From NCBI GenBank assembly GCA_037446555.1, contig JBBIIK010000018.1:1-64000 (forward strand): a DNA stretch of 64,000 bases, given 5' to 3'. Source of the DNA: JANWVO01 sp037446555. GTDB taxonomy: Bacteria; Acidobacteriota; Terriglobia; Bryobacterales; Bryobacteraceae. This document shows, piece by piece, positions 24,587-31,714 of the stretch; the first letter of the stretch is position 1; each line of letters opens with the position of its first letter. The position numbers were made by a program, and so were the translations under genes. Below the pieces are notes generated by a model. That model saw only the letters and a program-made list of their open reading frames with translations. It did not search any database and was not told the DNA's origin.

Positions 24587-26953
24587 ATGCGTCGAATTCC
24601 GGTGTTTCTCCTCTGCCTGTGGGCGCTGCCCGCAGCGATGGCAACCGTGCGCAGCGTGGGTCCGGGACAGCCGTATGCGAAGCCATGCCAGGCCTTCGCG
24701 GCAGCACAGGACGGCGATGTGATCGAGATCGACGCCGCGGGCAACTACAACGGCGACGTCTGTCCGATAACGAAGAACAACCTGACGATCCGCGGCGTGA
24801 ACGGGCGGGCGCGGATCGACGCGGCGGGACAATACGCCTGGGGCAAGGGCATCTGGGTGGTTGTGGGCAACGGGATTGTGATCGAGAATATCGAATTCTC
24901 CGGCGCACGCGTGCCGGACCGCAACGGCGCGGGCATCCGGCTGGATTCAGGCAACCTCACCATTCGCAACTGCGTGTTCCATCACAACGAGAACGGCATT
25001 CTGGGCGGGTTCTACGGGAAAGTGGTGATCGAGCACTCCGAGTTTTACGACAACGGTTACGGGGACGGCTACAGCCACAATATCTACCTGAACGCGGGAG
25101 TCGAAGAGTTCACGTTGCGATATTCGGCCTCGAGAAGGTCGAACGTGGGGCATCTGGTCAAATCACGCGCGGCGAAGAATTACATTCTGTACAACCGGCT
25201 GACGCAAGAGACAGGCACGGGAAGTTACGAGATCGACCTGCCGAACGCCGGGCTGGCGTATGTGATCGGAAACACGATCCAGCAGGGGGAGACAACGCAG
25301 AACCGGGGCATGCTGTCCTACGGCTTCGAGGGCCTGCATTCGTCGGTTCCAAACCAGCTCTACGTGGTGAACAACACGCTCGTGAGCACCCGCTCGGCCG
25401 GGGCGACGTTCGTTCAGATCGCCGGCAGCGTCACGGCGCCGGCGGTGATCCGCAACAACATTTTCTCGGGCAGCGGCATCCTGACCACGCAAAGCGCGGC
25501 GCAGCTGTCCGGGAACGTGACAAGCGGTGAGATGGGATTTCTGAATCCCTCCACCTACGATTACAGGATTTCGAACCTATCGGCGGCCCTGAACGCAGGC
25601 GTCGCGCCAGGGGATGGCGGCGGCTACTCGCTTCACCCGGAGATGCAATACCGGCACCCCCTGTGTGCAGTAGCGAGATATGACGTGGGACCGATCGACG
25701 CGGGCGCATTCGAATACGGCGTGGAAGAAGTCAATCCGGTATGCGCCGGAGGATCACAGCCTCCGCCGCCGGCGCCGACCTTGGGCGGGCTCGCCGTGTC
25801 GGCATCCACCGTGACAAGCGGGGGCTCCGTGACGGCAACGGTGACGCTGAGCGCGGCGGCGGGGGCGGGCGGAATGACGGTGGCGCTTGCGAGCTCGCAG
25901 CCCGCGGCGCTTCCGGTCCCGCCGTCGGTAGTCGTTCCGCAGGGACAGACGGCGGCGGCGGTGACGCTGACCGCGGCCCAGGTGGGCGCATCCACAGCCG
26001 TGCAGCTCACCGCCACGCTGAACGGGTCGTCGAAGTCGGCTTCCGTCACCGTGCAGCCGCCGGCGCCGACCTTGGGCGGGCTCGCCGTGTCGGCATCCAC
26101 TGTGACAAGCGGGGGCTCCGTGACGGCAACGGTGACGCTGAGCGCGGCGGCGGGGGCGGGCGGAGTGACGGTGGCGCTTGCGAGCTCGCAGCCCGCGGCG
26201 CTTCCGGTCCCGCCGTCGGTAGTCGTTCCGCAGGGACAGACGGCGGCGGCGGTGACGCTGACCGCGGCCCAGGTGGGCGCATCCACAGCCGTGCAGCTCA
26301 CCGCCACGCTGAACGGGTCGTCGAAGTCGGCTTCCGTCACCGTGCAGCCGCCGGCGCCGGCGGCTTTGTCGAGCGTGGCAGTGTCCGCCTCTACAGTGAC
26401 GGAGGGCAGTTCCTTCGCAGCCACTGTGAAGCTTTCGGCTCCGGCGGGCGCGGGCGGCGTGGCCGTCGCGCTTGCCAGCTCCGAGCCCTCTGTGGTCCCC
26501 GTGCCCGCCTCCGCCATGGTGCCGCAAGGGCAAACTGCTGTGACGCTGACGCTCTCGTCCGGCCAGGTGAGCACGAGTACAGCGGTGCTGCTGACCGCCT
26601 CTCTGAACGGTTCGTCGGCATCGGCCTCTGTCACCGTCCAACCGCAACCTGGAAGCCCCCGCAAGGGCAGGATCAAGAAGATCACCCGTTGGCCGACGGT
26701 CGTTCGCACCGGCAGCACCTTCCGGGTGACTGTGGAGATGGAAGCACCGGCTCCGGCCGGTGGCGCGGTGGTCAGCCTCTTGAGCACGAGCAAGGCGCTG
26801 CACTTGCCGGATTCTGTCACGGTGCCGGCAGGCGCCACCACGGTTCAGGCGGAAGGGAGTGTGGACGAAGAAGCGCCCGGCATGCTCGCCTTTCTCACCG
26901 CGGCTTCCGAAAATTCCGTGACGAGCTTCCTGCTCGTTCGGCGCGGAAGGTGA
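24587..26953 (+). CDS. Secreted right-handed beta-helix protein with C-terminal Ig-like repeats
   Basis: 788 aa. A signal peptide (RRIPVFLLCLWALPAAMA) is followed by a parallel beta-helix (about residues 25-385) with repeating IRNCVFHHN- and VVNNTL-type rungs, as in polysaccharide lyases and glycosidases. A Pro-rich linker leads to three Ig-like repeats of 97 aa (about 395-685) and a final beta domain. Repeats one and two are almost identical in DNA. The beta-helix probably binds or cleaves a glycan and the Ig-like units act as spacers to the cell surface. No catalytic residues can be assigned. Confidence 0.82.
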   Translation: MRRIPVFLLCLWALPAAMATVRSVGPGQPYAKPCQAFAAAQDGDVIEIDAAGNYNGDVCPITKNNLTIRGVNGRARIDAAGQYAWGKGIWVVVGNGIVIENIEFSGARVPDRNGAGIRLDSGNLTIRNCVFHHNENGILGGFYGKVVIEHSEFYDNGYGDGYSHNIYLNAGVEEFTLRYSASRRSNVGHLVKSRAAKNYILYNRLTQETGTGSYEIDLPNAGLAYVIGNTIQQGETTQNRGMLSYGFEGLHSSVPNQLYVVNNTLVSTRSAGATFVQIAGSVTAPAVIRNNIFSGSGILTTQSAAQLSGNVTSGEMGFLNPSTYDYRISNLSAALNAGVAPGDGGGYSLHPEMQYRHPLCAVARYDVGPIDAGAFEYGVEEVNPVCAGGSQPPPPAPTLGGLAVSASTVTSGGSVTATVTLSAAAGAGGMTVALASSQPAALPVPPSVVVPQGQTAAAVTLTAAQVGASTAVQLTATLNGSSKSASVTVQPPAPTLGGLAVSASTVTSGGSVTATVTLSAAAGAGGVTVALASSQPAALPVPPSVVVPQGQTAAAVTLTAAQVGASTAVQLTATLNGSSKSASVTVQPPAPAALSSVAVSASTVTEGSSFAATVKLSAPAGAGGVAVALASSEPSVVPVPASAMVPQGQTAVTLTLSSGQVSTSTAVLLTASLNGSSASASVTVQPQPGSPRKGRIKKITRWPTVVRTGSTFRVTVEMEAPAPAGGAVVSLLSTSKALHLPDSVTVPAGATTVQAEGSVDEEAPGMLAFLTAASENSVTSFLLVRRGR
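25770..26351 (+). repeat. Two near-identical 291-bp tandem repeats (97-aa Ig-like units)
   Basis: Unit 1 is 25770-26060 and unit 2 is 26061-26351. By direct comparison I see only two base differences (one silent C/T in an Ser-Thr-Val codon, one A/G changing Met to Val). A third, clearly diverged copy of the same length starts at 26352. The two identical units point to a recent in-frame duplication or gene conversion. Confidence 0.93.
26352..26645 (+). repeat. Third, diverged Ig-like repeat unit
   Basis: The third unit keeps the repeat length and pattern (SVAVSASTVTEGSSF, VVPVPASAMVPQGQTAV, LTASLNGSSASASVTVQP) but differs widely from units 1 and 2 in bases and residues. It gives the older baseline against which the duplication of units 1 and 2 looks recent. 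Confidence 0.85.
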
Positions 26954-27021
26954 ATCCCGATCCAGCCGCGGCGCCGGGGCTCAGGAAGAGCGCTTGCGGC
27001 CAGGGATTCCGAGGCGCCTGT

Positions 27022-27027
27022 TATCAT
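27022..27027 (+). promoter_or_regulatory. -10 box (TATCAT) of zwf operon
   Basis: TATCAT (5 of 6 consensus) ends 6 bases before the GTG start of zwf, which would put transcription start on the start codon itself. A leaderless mRNA is predicted. Confidence 0.4.
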
Positions 27028-27033
27028 GAGGCG

Positions 27034-28560
27034 GTGGGCGACACTTCTCCTCTGGCAGACCCCTTGCGTTACGGTCGTGCTGCGAGATCCGCCGCCATCG
27101 TGATCTTCGGAGCCAACGGCGACCTGACCCGCCGGATGCTGATGCCGGCCCTGTACCGCCTCGCCTATGAAAGAAGGCTGCCGGCGGGATTCGCGGTGCT
27201 CGGGGTCAGCAGGACGCCGATGCCGGACGAGGTTTTCCGGGAAACCATGAAGGAGGCCGTTCAGGCACACCTGGAAAACAGCCCGTTTGACCAGGAATTA
27301 TGGAGCGCATTTTCAGAGAGCCTTTTCTATTTGAGCGGAGACATCGGGGAGGAAGAGACCTGCAGGGCGTTGGGACGCCGCTTGGCCGAAATCGAGGCGG
27401 AACGCGGCACGGAAGGCAACGTCCTGTTCTACATGTCCATCGCGCCCAGCCAGTATGAAAGGGCCGTGCAGGGCATCGCCTCGGCGGGGTTGAGCGAAGC
27501 TCCCGGAAGCGCCTGGCGGCGGATCGTCGTGGAAAAGCCCTTCGGGCGCGACCTGTCGAGCGCCCGGCAATTAAACAAGACAATCTCGGCGGCTTTCCCC
27601 GAGAGTTCGATTTACAGAATCGATCACTATCTCGGCAAGGAGACAGTCCAGAATATCCTGGCGTTCCGCTTCGGCAACGGAATTTTCGAGCCGCTTTGGA
27701 ACCGCCGCTATGTGAACCACGTGCAGGTGACTGCGGCGGAATCGATCGGCGTGGAGGGCCGGGGCGCCTATTACGAGGAGTCCGGCGCGCTGCGTGACAT
27801 GATCCAGAACCACCTGCTGCAGGTTCTGGCGACGGTCGCCATGGAGCCGCCTTCAGAGTTTGCCGCGGAGGCGGTGCGTGATGAACGGGCAAAGCTGCTG
27901 AAGGCTGTGCGGCGGATGACCGCGCAGGAAGCGGAGCTGGAGGCGGTGAGAGGCCGATACAGCCGGGCGCGCGTGGGAGGAGAGGAAGTGGCCGGGTTCC
28001 GCGAGGAACCCGGCGTGAATCCGGATTCGAAAACGGAGACTTACGCCGCCCTGACGCTGTTCATCGACAACTGGCGCTGGGCGGGCGTGCCCTTCTATGT
28101 ACGGTCCGGCAAGCGGATGCCGAAGCGGGTGACCGACATCGCCGTGGAGTTCCACCGCGCTCCGCTGCCGCTGTTCGGGCGCGGCAATGGCGATCAGTGG
28201 CCGAACCTGCTTGTGCTGCGCATCCAGCCCGAGGAGGGGATCTCGCTGCGCTTTCTCTCGAAGACTCCCGGCGCACACAGAACCTTGCGGCCAGTGATGA
28301 TGGACTTCAATTATGGCTCGAGCTTCGGAATGCGGACGCCTTCGGCCTACGAGACGCTGCTTCTGGACGCGCTGGAGGGAGACGCCACGCTCTACACACG
28401 GCAGGACATGGTGGAGGCCAGTTGGGAGATTGTGCAACCGGTTCTGGACGTCTGGCAGGCCTCAGGCGCGGCGCCTCCCGCCTATCCTGCAGGCACCTGG
28501 GGGCCCGCGCAGGCCGATGCAATGCTCGAGCGCCGGGGCCACCGCTGGAGGATCCCTTGA
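27034..28560 (+). CDS. zwf: Glucose-6-phosphate 1-dehydrogenase
   Basis: 508-aa NADP-type enzyme for the first step of the oxidative pentose phosphate pathway. Visible are the dinucleotide motif VIFGANGDLTRRMLMPALY, the active-site RIDHYLGKETVQN with the catalytic His, EKPFGRD and the C-terminal YVRSGKRMPKR. The frame is open far upstream into the beta-helix gene, but the enzyme begins near the GTG at 27034 (GDTSPLADPL). It is the first gene of zwf-opcA-pgl, with 4-base overlaps between genes. Confidence 0.94.
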   Translation: MGDTSPLADPLRYGRAARSAAIVIFGANGDLTRRMLMPALYRLAYERRLPAGFAVLGVSRTPMPDEVFRETMKEAVQAHLENSPFDQELWSAFSESLFYLSGDIGEEETCRALGRRLAEIEAERGTEGNVLFYMSIAPSQYERAVQGIASAGLSEAPGSAWRRIVVEKPFGRDLSSARQLNKTISAAFPESSIYRIDHYLGKETVQNILAFRFGNGIFEPLWNRRYVNHVQVTAAESIGVEGRGAYYEESGALRDMIQNHLLQVLATVAMEPPSEFAAEAVRDERAKLLKAVRRMTAQEAELEAVRGRYSRARVGGEEVAGFREEPGVNPDSKTETYAALTLFIDNWRWAGVPFYVRSGKRMPKRVTDIAVEFHRAPLPLFGRGNGDQWPNLLVLRIQPEEGISLRFLSKTPGAHRTLRPVMMDFNYGSSFGMRTPSAYETLLLDALEGDATLYTRQDMVEASWEIVQPVLDVWQASGAAPPAYPAGTWGPAQADAMLERRGHRWRIP

Positions 28561-29489
28561 CGGCAGCCAATGCCCCGGCGATTCTGCGGGACTTGCACGA
28601 GCAGTGGCGCGGCGCGGCAGCGGAATCCGACGGCGGAGTTCTGAGGGCCTGCTCGATGACGCTGATCGCCGTGGCCGGCATCGGGGATGCAGCGGCGACC
28701 CGCGTCCTTGGAGCGGTCGTCCAGCAACATCCGAACCGGACCGTGCTCGTGCGCCTGCAGAAGGAAGGCGGCATCCGCGCACGTGCCACGATCGTCTGCT
28801 GGATGCCGCACGGCAGCCGCCGCCACGTTTGCTCGGAGCAAATCGAGATTGCCTGCACTGCGGCGGACTTCGGCGAGGTCCTGCCGTTGCTCCGGGGGCT
28901 GGTCGCGCCGGATCTCCCCGTCAGCCTCTGGACGCCGGATGCCGCACCTGCCGCGTCTGAATGGCTGCGGCCGGCCGCGGAGATGGCCGGCAAGATATTG
29001 ACTGACTCGACCCCCCTCCCGCAGCGAGACGCCGCGGCCGCACTGAGACGGTTGCGGCGCCCCGGCAGGCTCGCCGATCTGGCCTGGACCCGAATCACGC
29101 GCTGGCGCGAACGGATTGCGCAGGACGCCGAGCCCCAGGACCTCCAGGGCGATGCCGAAATCAGTTACGCCGGCGAGGGCGCTCCCATGCCGGCGTTGTA
29201 TCTGGCGGCATGGCTCGAAACGCACGGCATCCAGCCGGTGCGCTTGCGCTGCGAGGATCCGGCCGCGCCGGGCGGCGGGATGGGACGGATCCGGCGAGTG
29301 CGAATCGGAGGCCTGACGATCCATCGCATTGCGCCTTCAGTAGTGGTCACGAGGCGGCGCGGAGTCTGCTGGACGTCGGTTTTTCCGCAGCTGGACGACG
29401 CCGCATTGCTGGGCGAGGAGCTGGGCATTCCCGGCGCCGATCCGGCGTTTGAGACGGCGCTGGAGAAGCTGCTGGAGCGCATGCCGTGA
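28557..29489 (+). CDS. opcA: Glucose-6-phosphate dehydrogenase assembly protein OpcA
   Basis: 310 aa. OpcA is the allosteric assembly factor of Zwf known from cyanobacteria and actinobacteria. The N-terminal RACSMTLIAV, the central ARATIVCW and CSEQIEIAC and the VLPLLRGLVAPDLPVSLW stretch are characteristic of the family. The TTG start overlaps the zwf stop (TTGA) and has a strong GGAGG 5 bases upstream. Its place between zwf and pgl supports the call. Confidence 0.88.
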   Translation: MTAANAPAILRDLHEQWRGAAAESDGGVLRACSMTLIAVAGIGDAAATRVLGAVVQQHPNRTVLVRLQKEGGIRARATIVCWMPHGSRRHVCSEQIEIACTAADFGEVLPLLRGLVAPDLPVSLWTPDAAPAASEWLRPAAEMAGKILTDSTPLPQRDAAAALRRLRRPGRLADLAWTRITRWRERIAQDAEPQDLQGDAEISYAGEGAPMPALYLAAWLETHGIQPVRLRCEDPAAPGGGMGRIRRVRIGGLTIHRIAPSVVVTRRRGVCWTSVFPQLDDAALLGEELGIPGADPAFETALEKLLERMP

Positions 29490-30196
29490 TCCATGTAACC
29501 CGGACCTCTGCGGAGGCGGCCCGGGACTGCGCGCTCCGGATCGCGGGCTGGATCCGCGAAGCACTTGAGTCCCGTCCTATCGCCACCGTGGCGTTCTCGG
29601 GGGGGCGCACCCCGGCGCAGATGCTGGATGTGTTGCGCGGGGAAGCTCTGGACTGGCAACGCGTTCACGTTTTCCAGGTGGATGAGCGCGCCGTGCCGCC
29701 GGACCATCCCGACAGCAATTTCCGCATGATCGCGGAACATCTCCTGGTTCCGGCAGGCGTGCCGCCGGCGAACGTGCACAGGATGCAGGGCGAGATGGAC
29801 GCGCGGGCCGCGGCTGCGCTGTATGCCATGGACCTCTCGCGCGTGCTGGGCGATGATCCGCTCGACGTTGTGCAGTGCGGCGTGGGCGCGGACGGGCACA
29901 CCGCATCGTTGTTCCCCCGCGAGCCGCCGATTGTGGATCCCAACGGCGCCGTGGCGGGGGTTTGGGTGGAGAATCTCCGGCAATGGCGCATCACGCTGCT
30001 GCCTGGAATGCTGGCCAAGGCCCGCCATATCTGCGTTCTCGCCACGGGAGCGGAAAAGGCTTCCGCCGTGCGGCGCGCCCTCACCGGACAGTTGGACCCG
30101 CTGCAAACGCCTGCCGGGCTGTTGCGGCACGGAGAGTGGTTCCTGGACGAGGCGGCGGCGCAGGAGCTGAGGCGCGGATCCCATTCCGCCGGCTGA
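29486..30196 (+). CDS. pgl: 6-Phosphogluconolactonase
   Basis: 236-aa SugarNagB-fold enzyme that hydrolyses 6-phosphogluconolactone. The N-terminal VAFSGGRTPAQML, the FQVDERAVPPDHPDSNFRM loop with the catalytic-region residues, and GVGADGHTASLFP with the catalytic His are all present. The ATG overlaps the opcA stop (ATGA region), so zwf, opcA and pgl form one tightly coupled operon. Confidence 0.94.
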   Translation: MIHVTRTSAEAARDCALRIAGWIREALESRPIATVAFSGGRTPAQMLDVLRGEALDWQRVHVFQVDERAVPPDHPDSNFRMIAEHLLVPAGVPPANVHRMQGEMDARAAAALYAMDLSRVLGDDPLDVVQCGVGADGHTASLFPREPPIVDPNGAVAGVWVENLRQWRITLLPGMLAKARHICVLATGAEKASAVRRALTGQLDPLQTPAGLLRHGEWFLDEAAAQELRRGSHSAG

Positions 30197-30204
30197 GACA
30201 GCGG

Positions 30205-30221
30205 TGCCGCCGTTGGCGGCA
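30205..30221. terminator. Hairpin between convergent pgl and NtrC-type gene
   Basis: TGCCGCC-GTT-GGCGGCA is a perfect 7-bp stem with a 3-base loop. It is 8 bases after the pgl stop and is usable in either direction. No T-run follows. Confidence 0.5.
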
Positions 30222-30227
30222 GAGAGG

Positions 30228-30243
30228 CTCCGCATGAGCGGAG
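30228..30243. terminator. Second hairpin between pgl and NtrC-type gene
   Basis: CTCCGC-ATGA-GCGGAG, a 6-bp perfect stem with a 4-base loop, stands directly after the first hairpin. Together they separate two convergent transcription units. Confidence 0.45.
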
Positions 30244-30253
30244 TGCGTCCCGC

Positions 30254-31714
30254 TTACGAAGAGCGCTTGCGGATGGGGATGCCAAGGCGCTTGATCTTCT
30301 GGTTGAGCGTTGAGAGCGGGATCCGCAACAGCGCCGCGGCGTCGGTCTGCGAGTGGTTGGTCTCTTCCAGCGCCTCGATGATGGTGCGCGCCTCGAAGTC
30401 GGCCACTTTCTCGAACAGCGAGGCGTCGGGCGGCAACCCGCCGCCGCCCGCCTGCGCGGTGCGGACGCCCGTGGATTGCAGGAGCTGTTCGGGCAGCACG
30501 CTTACCGGCACGACTTCGCTGGTGGCGAGCACGACGGCGCGCTCGACGGCGTTCTCGAGCTCGCGCACGTTGCCCGGCCAGTTGTAGTCCATCAGCAGGT
30601 GCATCGCCTCGGGCTCGAAGCGCAGCGTCGAGCGGCCTTCGGCGTCGAGGAACTTGTTGTTCTCGCGGCAGTAGACCTGGAAGAAGTGCTCGACGAGCAA
30701 CGGGATGTCCTCCTTGCGCTCCCGCAGCGGCGGCAGGTGCAGGTTGATCACATTCAGCCGGTAGTACAGATCCTGGCGGAACCTCCCCTCTTCGACGAGC
30801 TTCGCCAGATCGGCGTTGGTGGCAGCGACGATGCGCACGTCCACACGAATCGTCTCCGTGGACCCGACGGGCATGAACTCGCGCTCCTGAATCACGCGCA
30901 GGAGCTTCACCTGCATGTCCGGCGTCAGCGTCCCGATCTCGTCGAAGAAGATGGTGCCGTGGTTGGCGGTCTCGAAGTAGCCGCGACGGTTGGCCACCGC
31001 GCCTGTGAAGGCGCCCTTGACGTGCCCGAACAGCGTCGACTCCAGCAAGTCCGGCGGCAGCGAGCCCGAGTTGACGCCGACGAAAGGCTTGTCCGCGCGC
31101 GGGCTGTTGGCATGAATCGCCTTGGCAATCAGCTCTTTGCCTGTGCCGGTTTCTCCGGTGATCAGGATGTTGCTCTTCGACGGCGCTACCTGCGCCACCA
31201 GGTCGAGCACGCGCAGCATGCGCTCGCTCTTGCCGACGATGTTGGGGAAGGCGTAGCGCTGCTTGAGGGCGCGCCGCAACTCGCGGTTCTCGCGTTCCAG
31301 GCGCGTACGCGCAAGCTGCCGGTCGATCTCGATCAGCAGCTTCTCGTTGTCCCAGGGCTTGGAGAAGTAATCGTTGGCGCCGGACTTCAGCGCCTCCACG
31401 GCCACTTCCACCGAGCCGTAGGCCGTGATGAGGAACACGGGCGTTTCGCGGTCGCGCTTGCGGATCTCGTCCAGCGCTTCGAGCCCGGAGCGGTCCGGCA
31501 TCATGAGGTCGAGCAGGACGAGATCAAAGACTCCGGACTCGAAGCGGCGCAGTCCCTCGGCGGCGTTTTCGGCGCAGGAGACGGCGTAGCCTTCGGCGCC
31601 GAGCAAGAGCTCGAGCGACTCCCGGATATCGGCTTCGTCGTCCACCACCAGAATGCGGCCGCGGGGCGTCTGGGGGGGCGCTAGCGGCAGAGTTTCCTGA
31701 TCAGGCTGAGGCAT
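30254..31714 (-). CDS. Sigma-54-dependent response regulator (NtrC family)
   Basis: 486 aa. The receiver domain has ILVVDDEADIRES and the phospho-acceptor Asp in LVLLDLMMPD. The AAA+ domain has GETGTGKELIA (Walker A), the GAFTGA loop that contacts sigma-54, a Walker B region IFFDEIG and NWPGNVRELEN. A Fis-type helix-turn-helix closes the protein (NHSQTDAAALLRI). It overlaps the histidine kinase gene by 14 bases, so the two form a two-component pair. Target genes are unknown. Confidence 0.95.
   Translation of the reverse strand: MPQPDQETLPLAPPQTPRGRILVVDDEADIRESLELLLGAEGYAVSCAENAAEGLRRFESGVFDLVLLDLMMPDRSGLEALDEIRKRDRETPVFLITAYGSVEVAVEALKSGANDYFSKPWDNEKLLIEIDRQLARTRLERENRELRRALKQRYAFPNIVGKSERMLRVLDLVAQVAPSKSNILITGETGTGKELIAKAIHANSPRADKPFVGVNSGSLPPDLLESTLFGHVKGAFTGAVANRRGYFETANHGTIFFDEIGTLTPDMQVKLLRVIQEREFMPVGSTETIRVDVRIVAATNADLAKLVEEGRFRQDLYYRLNVINLHLPPLRERKEDIPLLVEHFFQVYCRENNKFLDAEGRSTLRFEPEAMHLLMDYNWPGNVRELENAVERAVVLATSEVVPVSVLPEQLLQSTGVRTAQAGGGGLPPDASLFEKVADFEARTIIEALEETNHSQTDAAALLRIPLSTLNQKIKRLGIPIRKRSS

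Noticed and set aside
25770..26351. CRISPR array or insertion sequence for the 291-bp repeats
   Set aside because: Units are 291 bp, in frame within a coding region, with no spacers, terminal inverted repeats or transposase.
25741..27033. Upstream extension of the zwf frame through the repeat region
   Set aside because: The open frame exists because of base composition; the enzyme family begins at about 27034 and the beta-helix protein uses the other frame.
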